Assembly (NCBI GenBank): GCA_041609895.1
Contig: JBFIPX010000151.1
Location: 1 to 8,262, forward strand
From: JAHHLP01 sp041609895
GTDB taxonomy: Bacteria > Bacteroidota > Rhodothermia > Rhodothermales > JABDKH01
DNA: 8,262 bases
Direction of reading: 5' to 3'
Part shown: positions 1 through 7,374 of the stretch, piece after piece
How positions within the stretch are numbered: position 1 is the first letter of the stretch
Layout of the letters: every line of letters starts with the position of its first letter
Translations under genes and position numbers: made by a program
Notes under the pieces: model-generated
Databases searched by the model: none
Seen by the model: only the letters and a program-made list of their open reading frames with translations
Told to the model about the DNA's origin: nothing

Positions 1-515
1 AGGCGATGAACGAGATCCTGATCCGACTGTGGCCGAGCCTGACCGCAGCGGGCGCAGTGCTGCTGTGGCAAACGGGTCCACGCTACTTTGACCGTGTCCG
101 TCAGGCAGTCGGTGACCACGCCGGCGTCCGCCTCGTCGAGTATGTGGAGCGCATGGATCTGGCGTACGCGGCGGCCGACCTCGCACTCTGCCGATCGGGA
201 GCGATCACATGCAGCGAACTGCTGGTTACAGGAACGCCCGCCATTCTCGTTCCCTCGCCGAATGTGGCGGAGGATCATCAGACTAAGAATGCTGTCGGTC
301 TGGCCCGCGCGGAGGCGGCCGTCGTGATCGCCGAAGACGACCTCGAAATAAGACTCGTCGACACGGTCGCCGATCTGCTTCCGGGTACGGAAAGGCTTTC
401 TGAGATGTCGCGAAACGCACTGTCTGCCGCCCATCCGGACGCTGCATCGCGTCTGGCCGAGGCCGTACTCAGGCTCGCTCGAGAAAGGATTCAGACGCAG
501 GTGGGGGGCGCATGA
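1..515 (+). CDS. murG: MurG, lipid II synthase (3' part; 5' end off the window)
   Basis: UDP-N-acetylglucosamine:undecaprenyl-pyrophosphoryl-MurNAc-pentapeptide GlcNAc transferase, which makes lipid II on the inner face of the cytoplasmic membrane. The reading frame is open to the left edge (codons start at base 3), and the visible ATG at base 6 is almost certainly internal: MurG proteins are about 360 residues and only the C-terminal, UDP-GlcNAc-binding half (about 170 residues) is here. Counting from that ATG, the donor-site signature RSGAITCSEL is at residues 63-72, with its conserved Glu, and PSPNVAEDHQTKNA is at 83-96; both are hallmarks of the family, the second in the form typical of Bacteroidota-like MurG. 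The stop codon overlaps the murC start (ATGA, 512-515), so the two are probably translationally coupled. Nothing looks broken. Confidence 0.95.
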   Translation, partial: AMNEILIRLWPSLTAAGAVLLWQTGPRYFDRVRQAVGDHAGVRLVEYVERMDLAYAAADLALCRSGAITCSELLVTGTPAILVPSPNVAEDHQTKNAVGLARAEAAVVIAEDDLEIRLVDTVADLLPGTERLSEMSRNALSAAHPDAASRLAEAVLRLARERIQTQVGGA

Positions 516-1924
516 AGGAGACCAGGAGACAGCCGTCTCTCGGACGCACGCGACATGTGCACATGGTCGGGATCGGCGGTATCGGAATGAGTTCGATAGC
601 TGAGGTGCTGCTGAGCAGGGGATACCATGTTTCCGGTTCGGATCTCGTCACGAGTGAGACGACGGAACACCTGGTCGAACTCGGTGCACAGATCAGCAAG
701 GGCCATGCCGCCGAGAATATCTCGGATGCCGATGTAGTCGTGTACTCGTCGGCGGTGGACCCATCCTCCAACCCCGAAACCCGGGCAGCCGAGAAACGAC
801 GCATTCCAACCATCAAGCGGGCCGACATGCTCGGCGAGTTGATGCGGATGCAGTTCGGTGTCGCCATTGCAGGGACATATGGAAAGACGACGACCACGTC
901 GATGGCAGGCACCGTCGTCGCTGGCGGGGGATTCGATCCCACCGTAATTGTCGGGGGCAAAGTAGCCGTCTTCGGTTCCAATGCGGTTGTCGGAAAGGGT
1001 GACATCATCGTAATCGAAGCAGACGAATACGACCGAACCTTCCTTCGGCTCACGCCTTCGATCGCTGTCATCACGTCAATCGATGCCGAACACCTCGACA
1101 TCTACGCCGGCCTCGAGGACCTGAAAAACTCCTTCGTACAGTTTGCAAACAGTATCCCGTTCTTTGGAGCAGCGATCGTTTGCCTTGACGACCCTAACGT
1201 GCAGTCCATCGTGGGACAACTCGACCGAAGGGTGGTCACGTACGGCTTGTCTCGTCAGGCAGCGGTGAGAGCAGACAACGTTGCTCGCGACGGATTGACG
1301 ACGACTTTCGACGTCATCGTACATGACTCCAATCCGACACGGTTAGAGATTCAGGTGCCCGGCATTCACAACGTCCGAAATGCACTCGCCGCTTTCGCGG
1401 TCGGACTGGAGCTGGACATCCCGGCGGACGAAATCACGGCGGCCCTGAACCGATTTTCGGGAGTGCGCAGGCGATTCGAAGTCTTGTCGACAGCGAACGA
1501 CATCATGATCGTTGACGACTACGCACACCATCCGGTGGAGGTTGAGGCGACGCTTGCGGCAGCTAGCCAAGCCTGGCCCAAACGGCGGCTGATTGCGGTA
1601 TTTCAACCGCATCTCTATTCACGAACCGTTGATTTCAAGGACGAGTTTGCAAAAGCGTTTCGCGATGCGGACATCCTCATTCTGACGGACGTGTACGGGG
1701 CCCGAGAAGAGCCCATAGAAGGAGTCGACGGATCGGTCCTCGCGAAGCTGGCCCGGCAATACGGACACTCGGATGTCCGATATGTGCCGTCGGTTCACGA
1801 CCTGCCGCAGACGGTGAAACGAGTTGCGTCATCGGGTGATGCGGTCATCTTCATGGGCGCCGGCGACATCTGGCGCTCAACCAGAAAACTCGCGGACGAA
1901 CTAGGTAGCACAGAAAGGCAATAG
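512..1924 (+). CDS. murC: MurC, UDP-N-acetylmuramate--L-alanine ligase
   Basis: ATP-dependent cytoplasmic ligase that adds L-alanine, the first amino acid of the peptide stem, to UDP-MurNAc. The 470 residues match the usual family length. In order: N-terminal Rossmann-like UDP-binding domain with GIGGIGMSS at 20-28; central ATPase domain with P-loop GTYGKTTTT at 121-129 (Lys125), EADEYDRTF at 169-177 and DAEHLD at 191-196; PGIHNVRNALAA at 283-294; RRRFE at 319-323 and DDYAHHPVEV at 335-344 leading into the C-terminal amino-acid-binding domain. The set of motifs is that of MurC rather than MurD, MurE or MurF. The P-loop has Tyr where the family normally has His (GTHGKT), the only unusual residue noticed. 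The start is fixed by the ATGA overlap with murG and by a purine-rich Shine-Dalgarno, AGGTGG at 499-504, seven bases upstream. Confidence 0.98.
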   Translation: MKETRRQPSLGRTRHVHMVGIGGIGMSSIAEVLLSRGYHVSGSDLVTSETTEHLVELGAQISKGHAAENISDADVVVYSSAVDPSSNPETRAAEKRRIPTIKRADMLGELMRMQFGVAIAGTYGKTTTTSMAGTVVAGGGFDPTVIVGGKVAVFGSNAVVGKGDIIVIEADEYDRTFLRLTPSIAVITSIDAEHLDIYAGLEDLKNSFVQFANSIPFFGAAIVCLDDPNVQSIVGQLDRRVVTYGLSRQAAVRADNVARDGLTTTFDVIVHDSNPTRLEIQVPGIHNVRNALAAFAVGLELDIPADEITAALNRFSGVRRRFEVLSTANDIMIVDDYAHHPVEVEATLAAASQAWPKRRLIAVFQPHLYSRTVDFKDEFAKAFRDADILILTDVYGAREEPIEGVDGSVLAKLARQYGHSDVRYVPSVHDLPQTVKRVASSGDAVIFMGAGDIWRSTRKLADELGSTERQ

Positions 1925-1932
1925 GGACAGAT

Positions 1933-2739
1933 ATGCAGGTTCCGGAAATCTCTCGAAACCAGGAAGCGGTAGCGTCGGGCAGGAGATGGACGTATCGGGG
2001 GATCATCGCTGCGGTCATTTTCGGCACGCTCGCCGTGATCGGCTGGCAGTGGCGCTCGGACGTGGCCATCAGCCGAGTTGAAGTGCGCCACTCTTGCGAC
2101 ACGAATTGGTTCTCCTCGTCACCCGGCTGCCTCGCAATTGCAGCCGACAGCGCGAAGATCGCGTCTCTTGTGGGAATCGAGCCCGGCGGACCACTCTACG
2201 ACGTTGATCCGGCCGTCGTCGTGGAGCGCGTCATACAGCATCCATGGGTAGAATCCGCTCACGTTAACAGAACGCCCGGCGGAAAGCTCATCGTGGAAGT
2301 AACACCAAGGGAGCCAAGGTTGTTGGCGGTCGAGGATGGTAAGCCCTCGTGGTTCATCGACCAACAAGGTTACCGGATGCCCTTCGTCGCCGGCGTCGCC
2401 TACGATGTGCCACTACTATTCGGATATGATGAAAGACTTCCTCCTAACGAACCCACGCGCAATGTACATGTCCGTCGTCTCGCTGAAATCGCCGGCCGGC
2501 TCGATCCGGAGATCGACGCTTTGATCTCCGAGGTAGAAATAGGGGCTGGAAGCGATCTGATAGTACACACGACTCCAATCGGGTCAAGACCATCGATTGA
2601 GGTGGTTGTGAAGTCGAACGACCTCGAAAACCAGTTTGTCAAACTTCGTTCGTACTGGGATCAGGTCTTCCTGGCCGAGGCTACGACCAACATTAAACAG
2701 ATTGACCTCCGTTTCGACAGCCGAATCATCACAAGATGA
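1933..2739 (+). CDS. ftsQ: FtsQ/DivIB-type cell division protein
   Basis: Bitopic membrane protein that scaffolds the periplasmic divisome (in model species through FtsB and FtsL). The 268 residues show a short cytoplasmic N-terminus, one transmembrane helix at about 22-40, then a periplasmic POTRA domain from about 46 to 120. The POTRA signature is clear: ISRVEVRHS at 46-54, then PLYDVDP at 87-93, HPWVESAHVNRTPGG at 103-117 and VEVTPREPRLLAV at 121-133. The rest is the FtsQ beta domain, ending in the IKQIDLRF-type strand at 254-261. Early in POTRA there is an unusual stretch bounded by Cys55 and Cys66, possibly a disulfide loop. The start is supported by AGGGA (1923-1927), which overlaps the murC stop and lies five bases before the ATG. 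Position between murC and ftsA agrees with the call; sequence conservation alone is weaker, as is normal for FtsQ. Confidence 0.93.
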   Translation: MQVPEISRNQEAVASGRRWTYRGIIAAVIFGTLAVIGWQWRSDVAISRVEVRHSCDTNWFSSSPGCLAIAADSAKIASLVGIEPGGPLYDVDPAVVVERVIQHPWVESAHVNRTPGGKLIVEVTPREPRLLAVEDGKPSWFIDQQGYRMPFVAGVAYDVPLLFGYDERLPPNEPTRNVHVRRLAEIAGRLDPEIDALISEVEIGAGSDLIVHTTPIGSRPSIEVVVKSNDLENQFVKLRSYWDQVFLAEATTNIKQIDLRFDSRIITR

Positions 2740-2811
2740 CATTACACAAGACCGCATAAACCCGCGTCGCGCGAGAAGTGCGCCGCTCATGCTGCACAAA
2801 ACATACCGGCT
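2740..2811 (+). other. ftsQ-ftsA spacer without an evident Shine-Dalgarno
   Basis: The 72 bases before ftsA contain no open frame of note. The 20 bases before the ATG read as A/C-rich with no GGAG-like element at a useful distance, so ftsA is probably translated by a Shine-Dalgarno-independent route, a common situation in Bacteroidota-like bacteria. A weak imperfect stem could form at about 2766-2786. No promoter consensus is convincing. Confidence 0.5.
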
Positions 2812-4080
2812 ATGAACGACAACATTGTGGTAGGGCTTGACATAGGCACAACAAAAGTGTGTGCCGTAGTCGCGGCCGTCGATGACCTCGACAGGATCAA
2901 CATTCTGGGATTTGGCCGCGCCGAGTCGGACGGACTGAATCGTGGCGTGGTCGTGAACATCGACCGGACGGTTGCCGCCGTGCGTGAAGCCGTGAGTGAG
3001 GCCGAACGAGGTGCTGGTGTTCAAGTCAAGAGCGTAGTCGTAGGAATCGCCGGGGATCACGTGCAGAGCTTCCAGAGCCGCGGCGTGATCACGATCTCGA
3101 ACCGCGACAACGAAGTCACGCCACGCGATGTGCAGCGACTCCTCGCGGACACGATGCACGTTGCGATGCCTGCCGATCGCGAGATCCTTCACGTCATCCC
3201 GCAGGACTTCATCGTCGACGGGCAGGACGGTGTCGCCGATCCGGTCGGGATGAGCGGGGTGCGGCTCGAGGCAAACGTTCACATCATTACCGGCTTGGTA
3301 TCCGCGGCAAAGAACATATACCGGTGTATCGAAAAAGCCGGTTTCGAAGTCGCGGACATCGTGCTTGAGCCCCTTGCTTCATCCTTTGCAGTCCTGCACC
3401 CGGATGAGAAGGAGGTGGGAGTAGCCCTCATCGATATCGGTGGTGGAACGACCGACATCGCGGTCTTCGAGGACAACACCATTCGCCATACAGCCGTGAT
3501 CGCCGTCGCTGGAAACAACGTGACGGACGACATTCGAAAAGGCCTCGGAGTGATGCGAGATCAGGCCGAGTACCTGAAGTGCAATTATGGAGCTGCCGTC
3601 GCTGAGGTCATCAAGGAAGATGAGACGGTCACGATTCCCGGAATTGGCGGTCGAAACGAGAAGACGATTAGCCGTGGCGTTCTCGCTCAGATCGTGCAGC
3701 CCCGAATGGAAGAAATACTGGAGATTGCAGCCATCGAAATCAAGCGCAGCGGATATGGGCGCCACCTGTCGTCAGGTGTCGTCGTGACCGGTGGCGGCTC
3801 GATGGTGCCGGGCACCGCAGAGCTGGCCTCAGAGGTATTGAACGTCGACGCCCGCGTCGGACTGCCCATGGGCCTTGCCGGCGGTCTCGTCGAGGAGGTT
3901 AGCGATCCAAAGTACGCAACGGCCGTCGGGCTCGTCTTGTTCGCTCTCAGGCCTGAGCTGCGAGGAGGCGCGTCGATGTCGTCGGAGATGACGGTGCCCA
4001 TCGGTCACGACGGAGTGCCGGGGGACAAACTTGTTAACAAGATCGCGCAGCGAATGAAAGCGTGGTTCGATGAGTTGTAG
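2812..4080 (+). CDS. ftsA: FtsA, actin-like membrane tether of the Z-ring
   Basis: Actin-fold ATPase that polymerises on the cytoplasmic membrane, anchors FtsZ and recruits later divisome proteins. The length, 422 residues, is typical. Visible motifs: phosphate-1 loop GLDIGTTKVCA at 8-18; the FtsA-specific SHS2 (1C) domain, roughly 82-165, replacing actin subdomain 1B; phosphate-2 loop LIDIGGGTTDIAVF at 206-219; adenosine motif VVVTGGGSMVPG at 323-334. After a short linker, the last 18 or so residues (DKLVNKIAQRMKAWFDEL, 405-422) form the expected amphipathic membrane-targeting helix. The ATG at 2812 places the phosphate-1 loop at the usual distance from the N-terminus, and there is no in-frame ATG in the spacer upstream. 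There is no clear Shine-Dalgarno. It lies immediately upstream of ftsZ, its partner. Confidence 0.98.
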   Translation: MNDNIVVGLDIGTTKVCAVVAAVDDLDRINILGFGRAESDGLNRGVVVNIDRTVAAVREAVSEAERGAGVQVKSVVVGIAGDHVQSFQSRGVITISNRDNEVTPRDVQRLLADTMHVAMPADREILHVIPQDFIVDGQDGVADPVGMSGVRLEANVHIITGLVSAAKNIYRCIEKAGFEVADIVLEPLASSFAVLHPDEKEVGVALIDIGGGTTDIAVFEDNTIRHTAVIAVAGNNVTDDIRKGLGVMRDQAEYLKCNYGAAVAEVIKEDETVTIPGIGGRNEKTISRGVLAQIVQPRMEEILEIAAIEIKRSGYGRHLSSGVVVTGGGSMVPGTAELASEVLNVDARVGLPMGLAGGLVEEVSDPKYATAVGLVLFALRPELRGGASMSSEMTVPIGHDGVPGDKLVNKIAQRMKAWFDEL

Positions 4081-4164
4081 ACGCGGATAACGAACACAAA
4101 GCCGACGGGTCAATCGGTATTCGGATAGACATCCCTTGGGGATTACAAGAAACTGGAGGAGACA
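4081..4164 (+). other. ftsA-ftsZ spacer with a small hairpin
   Basis: Eighty-four non-coding bases. A perfect 5-bp stem, ATCCC (4131-4135) and GGGAT (4139-4143), with a three-base loop, ends 11 bases before the ftsZ Shine-Dalgarno. It is too small to be a terminator and has no T-tract. I see no promoter that matches either the E. coli or the Bacteroidota (TTG / TAnnTTTG) pattern well, although ftsZ promoters often lie inside ftsA or ftsQ. Confidence 0.4.
4155..4161 (+). promoter_or_regulatory. Strong Shine-Dalgarno of ftsZ
   Basis: GGAGGAG, near-perfectly complementary to the 16S anti-Shine-Dalgarno, lies three bases before the ATG at 4165 (five bases counted from the end of GGAGG). It fixes the ftsZ start and contrasts with ftsA, which has no such site. 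Confidence 0.85.
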
Positions 4165-5427
4165 ATGGAAAACCTATTCAGCCCTCGTTTCAAGTTCGAT
4201 GAGGCATCGAGCGGCGAGGCAAAGATCTGCGTGGTCGGCGTTGGAGGAGGTGGCGGTAACGCCGTGAATAACATGGTGGACCGGGGCATCCAGGGCGTTG
4301 AGTTTATCGCGATCAACACAGACGTCCAGGCTCTGAACGTCAATCAGGCCCCATCCAAGATACAAGTCGGTCGAGGCGTGACGAAAGGTCTCGGCGCAGG
4401 CGCACGCCCATCCATGGGTGCCGAAGCTGTTCAGGAGAACTACGAGCAGATAGAGCAGGCGCTCGAGGGCTTTGACATGGTGTTCATCACAGCCGGCATG
4501 GGAGGTGGGACCGGCACCGGCGGAGCTCCTGTGGTCGCCGCCATCACGAAGAGCCTCGGGATTCTCAGCGTAGCCATTATCACAAAGCCGTTCGAATGCG
4601 AGGGCCGCCGACGGATGAAGACGGCACTCGAGGGAATAGATCGCCTCCGGGAGCACGTAGACACCCTGATCGTGATCCCGAATGAACGCCTCCTCGACAT
4701 TGCTGAGGACAACACGAGTCTCGTCGAAGCTTTTACGAAAGCCGACGAGGTCCTCTACAATGCAACGCGGGGCATCTCTGATCTGATCACGGTACATGGC
4801 CTCATCAACCTCGACTTCGCCGACGTCAAGACCACGATGCAGAACGGCGGAACGGCACTAATGGGAGCCGCCACCGCGGCGGGCGATAACCGTGCAGAAG
4901 TCGCCGCGATCGAGGCTATTTCGAGTCCGCTGCTGGACGGTCTGTCTATCGCCGGCGCTCGGAACGTGCTCGTCAACATCACGGCCGGGAAATCGCTGGG
5001 CATCCGAGAAGCGACAGAGGCAACCAGCATTGTTCAGCGCGAAGCCGGAGAGGATGTAGAAGTGATCTTTGGAACCGTGATCGACGATAGTCTCAAGGAT
5101 GACCTTCGGGTAACAGTAATCGCAACCGGGTTCGATGGACTGGACCGGGAGGAGAAGAAGAAGCCCATTCGCTCGTCACTACAGACCGACAGCACGGTCT
5201 ACCACTACAAGGGAGAGGAGAACCTCAAGCAGCTGGACGTCCCTGCCTACGTTCGTCGTAACGTGACACCGATAGCTACCGAGCGAGGCGAAACGGAGCA
5301 GACGACAGAGGGCTCCGCGCGGCCCAACGTTCGGAGACTCAATTCCGACGACGTGCGTGATAGAGCGGAGACGATTCTGAATGAGGACCGCGAAACCCCC
5401 GCCTTTCTTAGGAGGATGATGGACTGA
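4165..5427 (+). CDS. ftsZ: FtsZ, tubulin-like division GTPase
   Basis: GTP-dependent polymerising tubulin homologue that forms the cytokinetic Z-ring. The 420 residues carry all core elements: T1 nucleotide-binding region VVGVGGGGGNAVNNM at 23-37; NTDVQAL at 51-57; tubulin signature GGGTGTGG at 113-120; the IPNERLL segment at 171-177; and the catalytic T7 (synergy) loop NLDFADV at 215-221, whose Asp residues complete the active site of the neighbouring subunit. The C-terminal tubulin-like subdomain runs to about residue 325, followed by a charged, presumably disordered linker of about 80 residues and a conserved C-terminal peptide TPAFLRRMMD (411-420) that is expected to bind FtsA. The start is set by the strong GGAGGAG site. 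This is the last gene of the cluster; an intrinsic terminator lies about 140 bases downstream. No unusual core residues were seen. Confidence 0.99.
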   Translation: MENLFSPRFKFDEASSGEAKICVVGVGGGGGNAVNNMVDRGIQGVEFIAINTDVQALNVNQAPSKIQVGRGVTKGLGAGARPSMGAEAVQENYEQIEQALEGFDMVFITAGMGGGTGTGGAPVVAAITKSLGILSVAIITKPFECEGRRRMKTALEGIDRLREHVDTLIVIPNERLLDIAEDNTSLVEAFTKADEVLYNATRGISDLITVHGLINLDFADVKTTMQNGGTALMGAATAAGDNRAEVAAIEAISSPLLDGLSIAGARNVLVNITAGKSLGIREATEATSIVQREAGEDVEVIFGTVIDDSLKDDLRVTVIATGFDGLDREEKKKPIRSSLQTDSTVYHYKGEENLKQLDVPAYVRRNVTPIATERGETEQTTEGSARPNVRRLNSDDVRDRAETILNEDRETPAFLRRMMD

Positions 5428-5567
5428 CCGCCCTGCATTCTCGACAAGCCCCAACGGGACGAATCAACCGGCTGTCAGAGCGGGTCCTCCAGTTCCGCTA
5501 AGCCACGCAACTGGCCTCAGTCGGTGTTCGACCATCAAGGTCGCTGCCCTCCGATTCGTTCCGGCCC
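5428..5567 (+). other. Hairpin-rich non-coding stretch after ftsZ
   Basis: There is no plausible gene here. Three local inverted repeats can be read: AGCGG (5479-5483) with CCGCT (5495-5499); CCAGTT (5489-5494) with AACTGG (5509-5514), which overlaps and competes with the first; and CGACC (5529-5533) with GGTCG (5539-5543), loop ATCAA. Together with the terminator that follows, it could be a structured ftsZ 3' UTR or a small RNA released from it. No tRNA or known riboswitch pattern was recognised. Confidence 0.4.
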
Positions 5568-5603
5568 AGGCCGCGCTCTCCCACCGGCGCGGCCTTTCTT
5601 TTT
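5568..5603 (+). terminator. Intrinsic terminator closing the dcw cluster
   Basis: AGGCCGCGC (5568-5576) pairs perfectly with GCGCGGCCT (5587-5595), giving a 9-bp GC-rich stem with a 10-base loop; a T-rich run TTTCTTTTT (5595-5603) follows directly. This is a textbook rho-independent terminator on the + strand, about 140 bases past the ftsZ stop. It separates the division genes from the next gene. Confidence 0.92.
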
Positions 5604-5687
5604 CAATAAAGTGAACCGGTTGCGCGACAGAAATTGGACCGACAGAGAAGTAACTTGACAATTCCACTCAGGGAGTCCCGCGTCACC

Positions 5688-7355
5688 ATGCGACCGCCAG
5701 CCGCCACGCGCATAGCACTTGTCTTGTCCGCACTCGCCTTTTTTGGGGCGACGACTCAGGCACAGCAGATGAGAATTGGCGTCACGTGGTCGATACCCGA
5801 GGACGAAGGAGCAGCGATATCGGACTTGTTCGCGATGTGGGATGCGGGAATCACAATCGTGAGAACAACACCGGTGGCTAACACCTCGCTATTCGTCGCC
5901 GCCGACTCACTGGGCATCGACTTCTTTCAAGATCTCGATGTCGGGCCATTGCCTTCGGCGGCACTCGTCGACTCGACCAACTATGCGTTGAGAGCACTGC
6001 GTAACCAATTTTCGCTCGCCGAGCGCTTTCGATCCGCGCGCTTTGTCGGTTTGGCGACGATGTCTGATACCAGTGATCCACGGGCCTGCGCGTATTTCAG
6101 AACGCTAACCGAAGAAATCGAAAGGTCGGAAGTTGAACTGTTCACGTACTACACAACGAGCTTTCTGGAGGCGGACGTGTGTGGCGAAACGGTGGACGGC
6201 GTCCTGCTCGAAGCCCGCGATATTTCACAAACACGACTCGATGCGATTCTTGGCGAAGCCCAAGGTTCGCCGTCGCCAATCCGTGGACTGGCCTCACTTG
6301 GGACGTGGGTCGACCTCGATCTGGACAAGACAGGGACGTTAAATTCACATTCCCCGGAATGGCAGGCCCGGTTTCTCGAGGATCGCCTGACGCAGGTTCG
6401 AGAACACCGAGATGGCGCAACGCTTCCATTCGTAGTTGTACACCGCTGGCGCGATCCTCAAGGAATCGACAATGCGTTTAGCGATTTGATACAGCGTCGG
6501 TACGGGTTATTGAATCGGGCAGGGGGGCCGCGGCCGTCATATGAAGTGGTCCGAGGTTTTGCGACAGGCAGGCAGACTGTCTTTGCGCGTCACGCGGGTT
6601 CCGAGGTGGAGGGACGATGGACGTGGATGACAATTACGGGTTGGCTCGCTATCGCGTTGCTGGGGATGGTGTATGCCTCCTCGCCACAGATGCGCAATAC
6701 CATACCTCGTTACTTCCGAGCCCATGGATTCTACCGCGAGGCGGTAGCGAGCGGACGCGAATCCATGCCCGCAGAGACCGTTGCCACGTTGGCCTGCATA
6801 TCGATTGCCGTCGGCATGTTGGGGACCGTGTTCGCCGATGAAGTATCCGGCCGCCCCGTTTTTGTTGTAGTCACCTCCTGGCTCAGCCCGGAGGTGCGCG
6901 ATTTCGTCGGGGCCTTTCTCGATCAGCCGTGGACGATGGTCGCGGTTTTCGCCAGCGTATACTCTTTGGCAGCCGTCATCTGGACTTCGGTGATGTCGTT
7001 GATTTCGCGGGCCGGCAGAGTACTCCTGCCAGCGCAGGTACTCATACTCGTCGTTTGGTCGCAGTGGCCGTTGCTGATGTTCCTTGCGGTGTCCCCGGCG
7101 GTCGCCGTCCTCGAGCCCAATGTGCGATTCCGTGTGGCCACATCCATGGTGGCTCTTGCACTCTTGATCGGAGTTTTGTCTACCGTCCGGACGACGCTCG
7201 ACTTCGTCAGTATTTCGAAGCCGGCAGTTCCCTGGTTGGCGACAGGACTTCTCTTGCACCCTATACTACTGGCACTCCTCGCGGCAGCCGTCTTCGGATT
7301 CGGGGAGTACCTGGGCTACGCGGAGTACACCCTGCACTTGTTGACTCGAGGCTGA
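5688..7355 (+). CDS. Exported glycosidase-like (probably inactive) domain fused to a Yip1-like membrane domain, function unknown
   Basis: Not a gene I recognise by name. From the ATG at 5688 the 555 residues begin with a good Sec signal peptide (Arg near the N-terminus, hydrophobic core about 9-20, likely cleavage after TTQA at about 25). The frame is open further upstream to a TTG at 5634, but that would bury the signal peptide behind 18 polar residues; AGGGAG at 5670-5675 is a loose Shine-Dalgarno for the ATG. Residues about 28-295 look like a (beta/alpha)8 barrel of the GH2/GH5 type: MRIGVTWSIP, MWDAGITIVRT, a strand at FVGLATMSD, and the closing RYGLLNRAGGPRPSYEVVRG. The usual catalytic Asn-Glu and second Glu are not where expected, so it is probably a pseudo-enzyme. 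From about 311 to 542 there are some six hydrophobic segments resembling Yip1/DUF1282-type membrane domains. Domain names are by eye. It sits alone, after a terminator, converging on the next gene. Confidence 0.75.
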   Translation: MRPPAATRIALVLSALAFFGATTQAQQMRIGVTWSIPEDEGAAISDLFAMWDAGITIVRTTPVANTSLFVAADSLGIDFFQDLDVGPLPSAALVDSTNYALRALRNQFSLAERFRSARFVGLATMSDTSDPRACAYFRTLTEEIERSEVELFTYYTTSFLEADVCGETVDGVLLEARDISQTRLDAILGEAQGSPSPIRGLASLGTWVDLDLDKTGTLNSHSPEWQARFLEDRLTQVREHRDGATLPFVVVHRWRDPQGIDNAFSDLIQRRYGLLNRAGGPRPSYEVVRGFATGRQTVFARHAGSEVEGRWTWMTITGWLAIALLGMVYASSPQMRNTIPRYFRAHGFYREAVASGRESMPAETVATLACISIAVGMLGTVFADEVSGRPVFVVVTSWLSPEVRDFVGAFLDQPWTMVAVFASVYSLAAVIWTSVMSLISRAGRVLLPAQVLILVVWSQWPLLMFLAVSPAVAVLEPNVRFRVATSMVALALLIGVLSTVRTTLDFVSISKPAVPWLATGLLLHPILLALLAAAVFGFGEYLGYAEYTLHLLTRG

Positions 7356-7374
7356 CTGGTGGCGCCACGGTGGA

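Noticed and set aside
6..8. ATG at base 6 as a true start of a short murG.
   Set aside because: The protein would lack the whole acceptor-binding N-terminal half, and the frame is open through the left edge, so it is an internal Met in a cut gene.
469..1101. - strand open frame (about 210 residues) opposite murC.
   Set aside because: Ser/Pro/Thr-rich shadow of murC codons with no motif or start context.
2766..2786. Stem-loop upstream of ftsA (GCGC with GCGC).
   Set aside because: Only 4-5 pairs before a mismatch in GC-rich sequence; too weak to claim as a regulatory element.
2584..3282. Long open frame on the - strand (about 232 residues) opposite ftsQ and ftsA.
   Set aside because: His/Val/Asp-rich translation without domains, fully antisense to two certain genes; a composition shadow.
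5521..5545. GTTCGACC resembling a tRNA/tmRNA T-loop.
   Set aside because: The flanking bases cannot form a T-arm stem, and no acceptor, D-arm or anticodon arm is present nearby.
5655..5660. Perfect TTGACA as a -35 box for the gene at 5688.
   Set aside because: No -10-like element 16-19 bases downstream (the bases there are GC-rich), and a TTGACA consensus is not the usual promoter form in Bacteroidota-like bacteria.
5634..5687. In-frame TTG start at 5634 that would lengthen the membrane protein by 18 residues.
   Set aside because: It would place a polar extension ahead of a clean signal peptide that begins exactly at the ATG at 5688, which also has a possible Shine-Dalgarno.
6537..7259. Long - strand open frame (about 240 residues) opposite the membrane protein.
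   Set aside because: Very Arg/His/Gly-rich with no recognisable motif; the + strand frame has a signal peptide and membrane segments and is clearly the coding one.
7359..7368. Ten-base perfect palindrome GTGGCGCCAC in the 19-base gap between the converging genes, as a shared terminator.
   Set aside because: It has no loop and no T-tract on either strand, so it cannot act as a normal intrinsic terminator; probably chance.
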